NCBI GenBank assembly: GCA_947034885.2
Contig: OX344752.2
Location: 14,942,001 to 15,006,000 of the forward strand
Reading direction: 5' to 3'
From: Thuidium tamariscinum
Taxonomy: Eukaryota > Streptophyta > Bryopsida > Hypnales > Thuidiaceae
DNA: 64,000 nt
Shown: positions 24,261-36,440 of the stretch, one piece after another
Position numbering within the stretch: the stretch's first letter is position 1
Layout: each line of letters begins with the position of its first letter
Position numbers and translations under genes: made by a program
Notes under the pieces: model-generated
The model's database searches: none
Seen by the model: the letters and a program-made list of their open reading frames with translations, nothing else
What the model was told of the DNA's origin: nothing

Positions 24261-24534
24261 CGCCTTTTATTATGAAATTTGGAATTTTGGGATTCTCCAA
24301 TATGTGAAATTTTGGAAATCCTCTCCAATTTAAAACTAATAATTTGGGGGTTTCACTTTGGAATGGTTTAATAATGGAACCCGAGAAATTTGGTTCTAAT
24401 TAATTTCATTCCACGGCTTGCGTGGTTTTTAACAGTTGAGAGTAAAATTCTCCCAATGTTTCAATAAGTGTTACGGGTGCAAAGCTCCGCCGTGTCTTGA
24501 TAATTGTAGTATTTTGAGAGTTTTATTCGCAAAA

Positions 24535-24655
24535 GGAGGTACACATGACAGTGTTTAAACCGGACTTTCACTTTAAACTCTTAAAATTTCCTAGTATTTT
24601 GGAATTTTGCAACCAAAGGAGGTACACATGACAGTGTTTAAACCGAACTTTGGCG
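24535..24655. repeat. Short direct duplication
   Basis: The text AAAGGAGGTACACATGACAG with its continuation (TGTTTAAACCG) occurs twice, at about 24,534 and 24,616, an interval of 82 bp. Each copy is followed by similar but diverged sequence (ACTTTC or ACTTTG, then ACTCTTAAAATTTC or ACTCAAAATTTC). It is a simple tandem duplication, possibly of a regulatory segment. Confidence 0.7.
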
Positions 24656-27599
24656 CTCAATACTCAAAATTTCAGTGAACTAGTAGTAGAGAAAGTGTTG
24701 AGGCCTTGCCTCTTGAGTGATGTGACAAATAAATAAAGTTGAAGGGGCCCTAAGCCTTCAAATTTGAAGAAAAAAAAACTAAATACAAACAAGACTTGGC
24801 CAAAAATCTTGGTCCAAGTAGTACCCCAACTGTGTCGGTGGCACAAATAGCAGAAGAACAAAGTGTCGATGTGAGAAATAAGGGTACTGGCAACCTCGAG
24901 GGGGGCCCTTATATACCCGTGGCCGGGCCCCTTTCGGTAATTGCCAATGAAAACACTTTGTTACTTCCTATCCTAAACTACCCTAATGTAATTCCAAAAT
25001 ATTAGTTGTTTAATGGTGGAAATTTCTAAAAACATCCCCATTTGGCAAACGAAATCTTGGCCAAATCAAATCCAAGATCTTAACCCAAAATATTTTGGAA
25101 TTAACCCTAATTTACGTAGATATTTTGCAAATTAACCAAAAGTCATTTTGAAAATTGTCTTTCTTTATCCCAAAGATGTCTTTTTATGCAAGAAAGAGAT
25201 CTTGACCAAATCCAATCTTTGATTTTCCAAGAGATATTTCCAAAATCACTTCTAATTAACCGCAATTAACAATTAAAAAGTCAAACTAAGAGCTGACCCT
25301 CTCTATCTTTTAGGGAACAACTCGAAACGAAAAACCGTCTGCGCCATTGTCTTCAGAAGACCCCAATTAGCCTAAGGGACCCCTTACCCCTCACTCCTAG
25401 GCCATTTGCGCACCCAAATTGGAATTACGGTAACTCCAATTAAAAGTCAAAAATCTAACTTTTAGAATTTGCGCATTTCGATGAATCTGTCAAGCCAGGG
25501 TTGTTAGGAATGTCCGTGAGAGTAAGGAATGACTCCTTATTTGCGACAATCGGACATCATTCGCTCCTGATACGCCGGTCAACCCGCCGCCAACTTGTAA
25601 CTTCTAGTGAAATTCGATGTCGATGCTGGTTTTGGTAGTTGGGAATGTCGGAATGTCTTCAAACTTGACCGGGCGCTTATTAAGCACACAAAAACCTATC
25701 TTAATTTTTAGTGAGATTTTACCGCATCATACGTAATTTCTATGATTTTACGAACACTTCTACGTGCGGTTGACTTCCCATGGAGTCAACGTGGAATTTC
25801 GGAAAAATCCGAAATAAATTGGGTAATATCTAGGGCACTCCTAGATTCTTGGTGTAAGTTCCACGCAACCTTGCACCTTTCTAATTTTAATAAATTGGAA
25901 TTACTTTGCCCAATTGGACAATTTAATTCTCGATGCCCGGGAATCTTGGACAATTGTTCGATTCTTGTTCGCTCCTGGCATGCCCCTACCCTTGGAACAC
26001 CTCTCTGTAGTCTTCAATCTTCAATCCTCCATCTTTTACCTCGTGAAGTTCGAATTCTCCAAACCCATTGTAGTGGTTTTACCTTTAAATCCAATTTGTT
26101 CCAAAATTGAACTTAATCCCTGGTAACTCTTCTAGGCTCGTAGTAGACTCTTTTAGCTTAGTCAGTATGTCATGTGCATCCTTAAAAGGTTGACTTTGCA
26201 CAGACAATCGCTAGGACTGACTAACTCTCGATTCCTTATTTCTCTCGGAATTACTAAATCTTCACATAAACTTGCTTTAGAGACTTAGAATGATTCAAAT
26301 TTCTAGGATTAGGAATCTTCCACCTTCTAAATTGGTTTTCCACCATTTTGGCATAGACTAACACCAAAACTCCCTTAACACTCTTTTTATGTCTTTTTCT
26401 TGAATATTTTGGATAATTTTCGCTATTTAATCGCGAAAAATGGACCCAGAGTCCTGAGTGCCATCTTGAGGGCTCACATGGGCCGTAAGCTTGGTGGCAG
26501 CGTGGTCGAGCAATTGGCTGTTGGCTTTGAGAATGACTTAAAGAGGAAGGGAGTGCAATTCTCAACCTTCTTTCAAATTCTCAGTAATGGTCGACCAATG
26601 TGTGATTACGAGAAGGAGAAATACTTAATCAAGCACTTGAAACTAAAAAATATGCCTCGGAAACACTAGTCCGAATCTTTCGGCTGAGATATGAGCGAGC
26701 ATTTACATGCTTGTGTCTTGAGTGCATTGAAGGTTGTTGTCCACTCTGCTAGGATTGTATTGATTAGTAGTGACAAAGTCACAATGATTGATAACACCTC
26801 ATGGATTGTTGTTCACGTTTACGTTGTGGACAATTAGAAAAGGAAATTGCACTTTCTCCATTTGTCATTTGTCTTTGGAGGTGGCTCTGTGGACCATCTT
26901 ACTTCTGTCATCATGCATGCCTTGTTGAACAAAGGAGGTCTTACTCATGGGGAAATAACTTCTAAACTAGTGTGCTTCGGGGTAGATGGGGTCAGTACCT
27001 TTCAGGGTGCCAAAACTGGCATTACCAGACAAATCAGAGAGAAATGGGCCCCTTTCTTTTTGGGTGCGAGTTGTGTTAGTCATCGCATTAATCTGGTCAT
27101 GGAGACTCTCTCCAAGTACCTGATGGTGTCTCGTCTTGAGAGACTTTTTCAGTCTGTCTACAATTATTTTTGCCGCAACAATAAGTGACATGTTGAGTTG
27201 CAAAAATTGGCAAACCTCATGGAAACTAAGGGTAACAAAATGTTACGTAACGTGGATGCTCACTGGATATCCATGAGGAGTCCTACGTTGCGGATTATGG
27301 CAGAGTACACTACTTTGGTCTTAAAAATTGGTTTGGATATGACCAGAGGTCTTGGTCAGAAAACAATGGCCGGTGCTGCTGATATTTTCAACGTGCTTGT
27401 TGACATCAAGACGTTGCTTATTTTGACATGTTTCATTCCGTTGGTCCATGCGGTCCATTGTCTCATTAAGCTTTCTCAAAGCTGAGACATCTTCGTGTGT
27501 GATTTCATGCAAGCTATTAAGCTGTGCCAGCATGAACTTGCACATCTGTTTATAGACGGATCCATTGCTTTTAACAAACACTATAAGAAACCACCGTTC

Positions 27600-29626
27600 T
27601 TTGTAACTTGTGATAAAACAAAGTTACTTATTTTTTAAAACATCAATCCATGTCTACATTGACGTCACCCAAAATCCCTTATAATTGACAAACAAAAAAC
27701 ACATTTAATTAGATAAGATCATACTCCATGTTTTCCATGTTCAACGGAAACGTCCCTCACAGCACCCTATTTTGGCCTGTTTCCCTTGCCCAAAGACCTT
27801 TCCACGTCACTACCACATCGACAAGTATTGCCATGTGTTGTACTGAGACTCTCCCTTCAGCGCGTCAGAACATATGTTTCTCGGAATGTTCTAAAGCTCT
27901 GAAGTCACGACCTTTGTGATGACAGCTGGATCAGTCTAAGCTGTTCACGTGCATGCCCATGAAAATGACTTTTCCTGCTCCGTTCCTTTGAAGACGCACT
28001 TCTCCAATATTCAAGGTCATGCAGTAACAAGCTTCAGCACCCCTGCTCTTAAGCTAAGGGCGTCGACGTGAATGTCCGCTGCGTGCCATGGCACAGTAGA
28101 CTGCACGGCTTCACTGAAACTTTCATGGACCTCTCCGTTGTCATATGCATGGTGTGAGGTTTACGGTTGTAGCTTCCACTGTGGAGGCATCACGTACTCC
28201 ATTTTGCAAGTATGCTATGTTACAGTAGGCAGGTCCAATGAAATGTGTTCTACACCATCATTGGGTCGACACGGTCAAAGACTTTTCCGTTCTGCCACTT
28301 TCGCCTCACCGTTCTATAGTACTCTGGATGTGACAACATCGACGTTCCACTCTCCGATAGAATTGGTGGAAATGAACTACAGGATGTCACACTAATGTTC
28401 TGCACGCTACATAGAGAATCTCATCGTTTTCATGATACTTAAACTACTACAGCTCGGTGATTCAACAGACAGGCTACGTTGTTCCACTGATTGCCGTGGA
28501 ATTGATGATTTTGATGAGCACTAAATGGGCCAAGGTATGAGTGACGTCTGCTTCTACTAGGACGTTGCACTGTTCCAACTTTTCTTTTAACAAAACAGTG
28601 TCACTCACTTCTCACTATGACCTCTGTGCAAACAATGTTTTCTTCGTTTGGACATGCAACAACTTGTATTGTGACATGCAACTATTGCAATCTCAAGTGA
28701 CGACATGACCTTGCATACAGAATGAAACAAACTGAAACACCTCATGCATGTCCTACACTATTCCTACATATTGGTAGCAGACGACACTATAGTGCTTCAT
28801 GACCTCAAAAATGCAATGCAGCGTCCGCTTCTGCTGTTACCTTCCTACCTTATGCATTCCTACTTATAGTATGGAGTGAAATGAAGTGACAGTAGCGTCC
28901 CAACTTGAAGCACTGATTTTCGGAAAACCACTTTATATATTTACTGACGCAAAGCCATAGTTCCTGTACAAGCACTGTATGAAACAGTGTCACTTACTAT
29001 AATACTACTTGAATGCCTTGAAAGAAAAAGAGAAGTACGGAAGGCTGCAATTCCTTATTATCACTGCAACGTCTTGCACAAAATGGAATTGCTACTTCCG
29101 ACCGCAGTATTGATACTTACTAGACAAAGCGAACTGCAGTTGCCTGTATGACACTAATTAGCCTTCATGGTATAACTATAGTGCTGTACAATTCAAAAAG
29201 TTCTTTCCGTGTCCACATTGCTGCAACGTAAGTAGGTGCACTTCCCAAGTTCTGGAGTAGCTTGTCACTGCATGTTCTCCTACCTGCGCAGTGCAAAATA
29301 AATAGACATTGACATTTTTAGGCCCTCCTTTGTTAAACTGCAGCATGCAGCAAGCAACATCAGTGTATAACTAGCACATGACAATATTGCAAAGTTACGA
29401 TTTCATTGCCCAATTTCACTACTGATTGCATCAAAGTGTACTACAGCTTATGGAATTGGATACGACATGACTTACGGTACATGCCACAAGCTAGTGTTTC
29501 TCCCTAACTTCTAAAACATAGACAAATTCCTCACCCAACCATAGTACTCGCTGGCTTCATTTCTTGCGAGCAACCATGGCTAATGTAACTTTCTATATTT
29601 GAGGCTACCAACCTAAATTTAATGTT
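27600..29626. other. CACTA subterminal region
   Basis: About 2 kb between the left terminus and the TNP1-like gene without a convincing gene. It is less AT-rich than the flanks and contains recurrent short words (CAGTGTCACT, GACGTTGCACTG-like, TGACGTC-like). It probably includes the 3' untranslated end of the TNP1-like gene and the subterminal binding sites. Confidence 0.45.
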
Positions 29627-31012
29627 TCATAGAATCCTATGGCATTGGAATGATGGGCGTTTAGCATGTGCGTCAAAGTTTACCTCATCCGGCAAGGACG
29701 GCAGTGTCACACGAAGGGCCTCCGCCGTACCTACAACATTAGTAGTCACTTGTTTAACACCCTCGCTAACCAGCTCGGTTCTAATTCCATCACTCCGTCC
29801 ACTCAACACAATAGTGTCTGCTGATTTCATTTCGTCAGCAATGCCCACCACATCGTCCTCCTCATGTAGAAGACCTTTGAGGAAGTCCTCGACCAAGTCA
29901 TCCGACACACATCCGTCTTTGGCACCTCCGTATCCGGCTATGCATCTGAAGTTGGTGGCTGTTGGCTCCGTCTCTGGAATACAAGTCTACAAATGCAGGA
30001 CGTGCAGGACGTGTAGTTCGTGCAGGTGAAGTCACAGCCGCTGTAGTCACTTCCAGCCCATTGGTGGTGGCAGCCCGCGCAATAGGAGACGAAGGTCCCG
30101 AAGTTGCAGCCCGCGGAATTTCTTGGGAACTCATGAGAGACTTAAGCATATCTTCCATGCGCTTGTGGGACTCCCCAATCTTCTCTTCCAGGCGTGACAT
30201 AGTACCTTCTATATCCACCACGCGACTGCGGACATCTTGCATATCGGCACCTTTCTGGAGAGCGGACTTTCTTTTTTCCATTTGTTGACGAGTGAATTCA
30301 CGTGCCACTTCATCTGTGATTCCTGTTTGATACGGCTTGCGGTTATGCTACAAAGTCTGATTGCAACAATGGTAAGTACCAGTGATAGGGAAGCAATGCA
30401 AACAATGATGGACGTAGTACACTTACTAAGACAATACCGGTGTTTCTAAAATAATGGCACTTCGGCATTATGGACTTCACTTGAACATGCGACTTGCACA
30501 CTTTCCACACAGGCATGTTCGTTTAATGCTTAGTTCAGCTACTTACATACAAAAAAAAAATTCTAGTCCTACAAAACCACTGTGATGTAACAAAACCAAG
30601 CATGCACTAGCAATACAGGAAACACGAGACTACAGAATTAGAATACCGTACTAGTTTCACTATGGCGTCTCTTTCGATTGATTTGAGCTATGCGGTTTTT
30701 GAGCCCTTCCCTTGAGAAATTGAACGCATGTGTTCCGACGTTACCTATGACTGCTCTGTGTTCCGACGTCTCAATAGTGTGTTCCATTGTTCCTGCATGA
30801 CATCAGCGGGTTTCACTTGCCCTGCGTTGATTAATGTATTCAATCTCCATCGTGTGGTTATCAAAACCTTCGTGATGATTGGGCCTACCCACTTCTCACT
30901 CAATTTGTAGGATTGGCCCAACATGTCCCACTCTACATGCACACAACATGATGCACAAGCATGGAGTTAGTTACAGAGGTACTGAACTAGAATCCTACAA
31001 AACTGGTACTGC

Positions 31013-32302
31013 CACTATAAGAAAATAGCGAATTCTGGGACGTCAAAAAAAACGCGATTTCGTGTCAAACACGATGTCTCGTAAAATCCGTCAATATGGA
31101 CAAGCAAAAAACATGGTGGAAAAAACGGAAAACATGTTCTTTTTTTTTGGACATCCTTCAAGACAAGTTAATTTGAGGGATCCAAATAGTGCCATTTGGT
31201 AGTGCGGAAAGGTCCACATCAGCAACTTTTTGGCGGGCAGTGCCACCTATGATTTTTTTTCATCCATTGCCTCATCCATGTTTTTTGTGACGTGGACCCC
31301 CGAATTATGCTAACATGGACTCCAAATTAAGTTGACGTGGACCCCAAATTATGCTGATGTGGCATGCTTTGTCAGCACACTTTTGGGTCACTTGAAAATT
31401 GTAATGGTGTTTTTTAAGATGTCAAATTAAACGTCAGTTAGTACACTGTATCTACAAATCCAAGTCAGAAAATAAATAATATTAAAATAAAAAATAAAAC
31501 AAAACAAAAAAATTAAATTATAAAATTAAAAAAATTAAAAAACTTACCACTTACCTTTTTGAAATTTTTTGATGGTGAAATGAAAAGATTACTTCATTTA
31601 AAGTTAATGAAAATGAAGGAGGAAAAGCCTATACTTATATCCTTTCCCAGCCTTAGGTGAGACAAAAGATATGGGATTTCAGAAAATGGCAACTTGACAA
31701 TTGAATATGTTGATGTCATTTGAGACATGTCACGTCATTTCAGACATATCACGTCATTTCAAACATCAAGGTGTTTTCTTGAACACCTCAAGGTTATTTT
31801 TGCATATCCCATATCGATTGTCTCTCCTCCCACCACTGGACTAGTATAAAGGCCACTTGTTTTCATCCATATTATGCATCCAAATCATCCATCCATTCCC
31901 ATTTTTTTTGCAAAACATGCCACGTTGCTGCCCTTTCTCTAAATTTTTCACTTGTGATCAATTTTTACTATAGACCATAAATTTTTTAATTAATTTAAAA
32001 AAAATTAGAATGAACTCTTTGCTGACGTGGCCATCTATGTTTTTTTGGATGTTTAAAAAAATCTTACCATATTCTATGTGATGGTCAAAAAAACATCCCT
32101 ATCTCAGTGGACATATCCATGTTGCACAAAAAACATGCAATGTTTCCAGTGACATCTAATAAAATCCTGTGAGCGTTGTCGTGTTTTTTAAAAACATGAC
32201 GCATTTTTAAAAACATGACGTGTTTTTAAAAACATGACGTGTTTTTAAAAACATGACGTGTTTTTGTTTTGACGACACAAAAAACACGAGTTTTTTATAG
32301 TG
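31013..32302. mobile_element. Non-autonomous CACTA element, 1.29 kb
   Basis: Left end CACTATAAGAAAATAG and right end GTTTTTTATAGTG are inverted repeats, flanked by the 3-bp duplication TGC (31,010-31,012 and 32,303-32,305). The terminal CACTATAAGAAA is the same as that of the host CACTA element, so the parent family probably mobilised it. It carries no gene. Near the right end, ACATGACG(T/C)GTTTTTAAAA repeats in tandem. It lies in an intron of the TNP1-like gene. Confidence 0.88.
32185..32275. repeat. Subterminal tandem repeats of the 1.29-kb element
   Basis: Four to five copies of a unit of about 20 bp, CATGACGTGTTTTTAAAAA, stand 30-110 bp inside the right end. Diverged matches (AACGCGATTTCGTG, AACACGATG) lie inside the left end. 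Such subterminal repeats bind the TNP1-type protein in known CACTA elements. Confidence 0.75.
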
Positions 32303-35300
32303 TGCACACATCATTCTGTAGAATTGCACTTCTTCAATATTGATGTTGAAGTGCAAACCATCTGAAAACGCTTGAATTTGTTGTCCTCGTTTACAAAGCT
32401 CTTGCACAACATGAAAGCTCACCCTTATAGAGTCGTTTGAACAACTGTGACCTAGAAGAGGTTGGTTGAGATTCCCAATTCGCTGTAGGATCTAGACTTT
32501 TTGCATACTTCTTGATGTCGTCCGCCAAGCACTCCTTCATAGTGCCCCAAGGTAAGCCATTCACGTCAAGCGTTACCGGCTTCTTCATGACCTTTGGTCG
32601 CCCATGTAAGCGCCCATTAACGGGGGCCGATGGACTGCCATTGTCTTCACCATCATGTCCCCCTTCTTGCTCTCCACCTACGTCGTCGCTCCCACTGCAC
32701 ATGTGAAACATGCAAGCACACCGAAAATGAGTGCATGACAAAACATAATGGACAAGTAGCCACACACTGTACCCATATACCCAATGGTCTAACACCATTT
32801 TCAAACAAAGTTAGTAAGAAAAACACAGTAAGTTCCAACGTCAAAACGACAACAAGGAAGTTGTCACACATTCATCACAGAACAAGCTTTTTCTTTCAGA
32901 AACAGTCCTTGGAAATTAATCAGGACACTTGCACACTATACATGCATCCATAACTTCACCACTTCCTTCCCTTCATGGAAGTATTGCTTCAAAGTGAATG
33001 AACACATTGGGAGTGCTACCATCTAGATCTGCTTTCTAAAGCACTGCACGTGCATGTGGTCCTTCCTAGTCAGTGATGCACATGCACATATAAACTGTCA
33101 TGCATCTACAATTCACGCTGCAATCACGGATCGGCCTTCTTCTACAAAGACTCTTTCATAGAAACCCACAGGTTTGACTTCGGCTTGCACATTAAAAAAA
33201 TTGAACGGATGTACTGCATACCACCAAGTTCATGAAGGAATTCTATGACTGCTAAGTCTGTTAGGGAATTTGCGAATGTCCCCAACAACGTATGAACGTG
33301 TTCCACAAAACGTTCACAGAGAAGATTTTCAATATACTAACCAACGACTCGTTCATTGTTAAGGACATGACAGGATGTAGGAATTGTGAATGACACCTAC
33401 ATCGTTGCTCAGCACATCGATTCACTCACCTCCAATCCTGGTCGTTGTCCTCTAGTTCTTCCGCTAAAGAATTCGAATCCACTACCTCAACGACCTTCGT
33501 CTTTTTTGGCGGAGGCGTCCGCTCACGAGCTTTGCCCTTTCCTCGCGAAGCAGTAGGACACGCTCGATCCACCTTCTGATTCGGACGACGCTCTGCATCA
33601 GCACGCACGCGATTGTCCTCAGGACGAGGGCACTCTCGGTCATCCGCAGCCTCAACGCGCACAGGCGAACTGCGTCGCTTAAAGGATTTCCCTCCTGAAC
33701 ACGGCATTCTCACACGAGACTTTGACCACAACACAAATCCCTCCCCTTGTACCTGCACAACAACAAAAGTCTGAATTCATGAGAAAAAACTACGTTGTCA
33801 TTGATGGAATTCATTCAGATCTGTGTTGCACAAAATTAAAGCACCCCCAAGTCTGAACATTTGTTGCATTTGTCGAACATAGAAATGCACAAGCAAACAA
33901 AATAAGAAACCTATGGAAACTGACTCAATTCATGATGAAGCACAAAGAGCTCACAAATAAAAACTGTTGAATTGCAGAACTACTAACGATCTCGCTGTCG
34001 GTGACGTCAATAACAACACAGCTCACAATTCATAAAAAAGAGGGAGTTCACATACTCCCTTAGTATTCCTCAAATACCCAACGGATGGGCATGTGCCCGT
34101 GCTCTACTAGCCTAAGACCGTCTTTGCCTACTAATTTATTGCGTGCCCAAGAAGCCAAACAGTCATGATCTGGGACTCTGAATTCGGGTAGGTAAAAACC
34201 CTAAATATCTGTTAATGCACTTTTGCGTGCGCACACAATGTAGCTACGGAACTACAAGTATGCAACGTGGCCTTCTCTCAAAGCAAACTACATTGATGTC
34301 TACTAACGTACCGTCCGCTTTTGACCCAAAGACAAAGGCGGCGCAGCGGGCTCCTACGACTGCATCCTGGGTCTTTTTTGGTCACATTGCCGACCTTCCG
34401 ACGCGCATCACTTCGGCGTAGGCGTTCGCTCTATCGACGCACTATTCCTTCACTACTACACAGAATCTTGTCAGGAGCACATGCATTGGCTTCCTCTGCC
34501 ATTTGTGAGAGAAATTCCGTGAAGGTATGTAGCGATGCTTCACTAATCTCTAGCTGGTCCACATCAAACTGCGCTGAATGTTTCGCTAAATCTGCTTCCA
34601 TAATGCAATTTCCAAGACTGCACTTCACTTCCATTTTCCTAAGTTACTTACAGTAGAACCATGTACAACACCTCAAACTTAGGGTTTCCAACAATGGAGA
34701 GCCAATATGAAGTTTGCAGCGAAACCCACTCTTCTGGGTCAGCTATGCCACGTGGCAAACAAGTGTAGTCAGTCCCTGTGACGTCATATGTCTAAAACCA
34801 CAACGTACTAAGTGTCAGAAGCTGTTACCTGAAACATAGCAACATACAAGAAAGCGTCCCCTACAATACTATTGCTTATACTTCAGCATTCTACACTGAC
34901 CCTTGATAGTAAGCATTAAGTAAGGAGTCTTCAGTGTGTGCAGGTACACAGTGTTCATAGTCAACGGGCCTTCCATTCGAAGAGAGCACTGTGCAGCGCG
35001 GTAGTGTTCGCACAACACTTTGTCGCCAACGTGAGGGCTCCGACGTGCACCTGTAGTGACGAACTAATCTGTCAGGTGCATATTCATATACTCTTGACCG
35101 TGAACTTGTATTAGGGTTTAGGACATGATGCACTATTACTGAAATTAGGGTCTACAACATTCCAGCTGACCAAATAGTGACGTCTTGTTGAATTCTTGGC
35201 AACCGTGCTCCGGAATTCTGACATCTACTCAATTCACGAACTAGGACGTTGCCAATCTTCTTTGGATTCAGCGTCCACCTTGCATGCAGTGATCTAGTAA

Positions 35301-35327
35301 CGAAGTTTGTAGGATTGAACACCAGTT

Positions 35328-35729
35328 TTGGACATGGATGTTCCCGTCATTAATAGTCGACACGACTCCATGCTCTCTGATTCCTTCGAAGAATTCGAAT
35401 TGCAATATGACAATTACTTGCAAGAACTCCTATTCAGTTATATGGAACACATGTCATGGTTGGAAATGGGTTTTGTGAGGACAATCGACTTCGTCCCTCC
35501 TTCTGGCTATGATATTTACAACAATAACGTGTACTGCATGTCATGGTTCTACAATGGCGTCTTCCCATTCGACAACTGGGAGGAGGAATATGAGATATAT
35601 CTTGGACAATCAACTCTTGCAGCTCTAGAATGTGTGCAAGACGAGCAGATAGTTGAACAGAACGTGGCGCTCATTTCGGAATCATCCACGCTGTCATCAA
35701 CAATTCGGGTAGTGCTTGAAAGTTCCTAA
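35328..35729 (+). CDS. Small acidic, aromatic-rich ORF in the CACTA element
   Basis: A 133-codon frame with an ATG start lies between the divergent TNP1-like and TNP2 genes. The product is acidic and rich in Tyr, Phe, Trp and Glu, with short motifs such as WEEEYEIYLGQ, and has no domain I recognise. It might be an accessory protein of the element, an exon of a longer gene, or a chance frame. Composition without stops over 400 bases in an otherwise frame-poor region is the only evidence. Confidence 0.3.
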   Translation: MDMDVPVINSRHDSMLSDSFEEFELQYDNYLQELLFSYMEHMSWLEMGFVRTIDFVPPSGYDIYNNNVYCMSWFYNGVFPFDNWEEEYEIYLGQSTLAALECVQDEQIVEQNVALISESSTLSSTIRVVLESS

Positions 35730-36224
35730 TTGGAAGTGTACATCTGTAATGCTGATACTGTAGTACATTCATATAGGAACATCGTCACCTCACTCTGCCA
35801 TTTTCATTATCAACTGAGTAATATGTAACAACATTCAGTCCTTTGATTCCAACTTCTTACAGCAACTATGGTGTAGAATGCTTGAAGAGAAGTTTAGTAG
35901 AACTTCATTACAATTGTCAATGTTTTGTTGGACTCCCTTGGAATGAATAACATGAAATTCACAATGTCGATTTTCTCTTGGTCCGTGTCACACATTCACA
36001 CACTGTTCCATGCTTCTTAGTGTTGCTGCCTATCTTCTTTAGTGGATGGCACTTTGCTAGACCGCTTCTTCGAGGATACTGTTCCATTCTAAAATGTCGA
36101 TTTTGACTATATAGGTGCCTTATACGTACCAAGAATATGTGCGTCTTCAATTTCTGTAGTACAAGCCTTGTAATTGGCTACCCATGTACTGATGCAATGT
36201 CAGCTATGTAGAGGATGATTGAGA

Positions 36225-36437
36225 CACTACAAGAGAAAGGGGTGTTTTTAAGTATAGTCCTAGAGATAACATTTTAAGTAATGACCTTTTTAGGAGACTT
36301 TAAATAAGAAATAAGTGTCTTTCTAGTAAAATTTTACTAGAAAGACACTTATTTCTTATTTAAAGTCTCCTAAAAAGGTCATTACTTAAAATGTTATCTC
36401 TAGGACTATACTTAAAACACCCCTTTCTCTTGTAGTG
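36225..36437. mobile_element. Palindromic CACTA-type MITE, 213 bp
   Basis: The entire element is one inverted repeat: two arms of about 106 bp, identical except for one T in an oligo-T run, meeting at TAAAATTTTA with essentially no spacer. The ends are CACTACAAGAGAAAGG and its inverse. A 3-bp duplication, AGA, flanks it (36,222-36,224 and 36,438-36,440). The terminal CACTACAAG is typical of plant CACTA transposons but differs from the CACTATAAG of the surrounding element, so a different family mobilised it. The near-identity of the arms indicates recent origin or gene conversion. Confidence 0.92.
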
Positions 36438-36440
36438 AGA

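Larger units (their letters stand above)
22579..26449. other. 3.9-kb insertion or intron in the hAT gene
   Basis: Separates two parts of the hAT coding sequence. It starts near a donor-like GTGAGC (22,570), and the text TGAGCGCTCTT at the left edge resembles TGAGTGCCATCTT at the right, so either an intron or an insertion with a worn duplication is possible. The content is AT-rich, with a C-rich minisatellite (23,945-24,260), a repeated segment of about 82 bp (24,535-24,655) and a TATA-like TTATATACCC (about 24,909). AATAAA occurs near 24,731. This could be the control region of an unidentified element; no protein domain is encoded. Confidence 0.4.
21164..27578 (+). pseudogene. Broken hAT transposase gene (BED finger plus RNase H-like part)
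   Basis: Degraded hAT-superfamily transposase in several pieces. The first exon piece (21,164-21,533) starts with a plausible ATG and ends in a Lys/Arg-rich stretch. It continues at 22,291-22,578 with a BED-type zinc finger (CQSC, then HEGKRTC) and a TAA stop in frame just after it. A later piece, from about 26,450, reads QFSTFFQILSNGRPM, typical of plant hAT proteins, and continues through the RNase H-like core (CFGVDGVSTFQGAKTG, CVSHRINLV, DAHWISMRSPTLR) with several stops. The pieces are separated by a 757-bp element and by about 3.9 kb of unrelated DNA. The 3' end is cut by the CACTA element at 27,579, and the remainder must lie beyond the window. It is not functional. Confidence 0.8.
29627..34634 (-). 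pseudogene. TNP1-like (Transposase_24) gene of the CACTA element
   Basis: Multi-exon gene on -, read from about 34.6 kb leftwards. Clear exons are 33,707-33,430 (Lys/Arg-rich, ending at donor GTGAGT), 32,694-32,423 (acceptor GTGCAG, donor GTGAGC; residues VNGLPWGTMKECLADDIKKY), about 30,932-30,620 (SEKWVGPIITKVLITTRW, then NRIAQINRKRR) and about 30,308-29,940 (coiled coil, EGTMSRLEEKIGESHKRM). An acidic stretch follows at 29,908-29,627. The order and the NRxxQINRKR motif fit the Ptta/En/Spm Transposase_24 family, the DNA-binding accessory protein of CACTA elements. A 1.29-kb CACTA derivative lies in the intron at 31-32.3 kb. Exon ends in the last third are uncertain and the frame may be broken near 30,745. 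A first exon at 34,634-34,431 is possible but unproven. Confidence 0.6.

Noticed and set aside
23938-24307. Pro/Ser/Arg-rich and Gly/Glu-rich frames on both strands
   Set aside because: They are translations of the C-rich minisatellite; both strands are open, as expected for repeats lacking stops.
22579-26449. Solo LTR or other retroelement in the hAT gene
   Set aside because: TATA-like and AATAAA motifs are present, but no matching TG..CA ends, target duplication or second copy was found, so no family is named.
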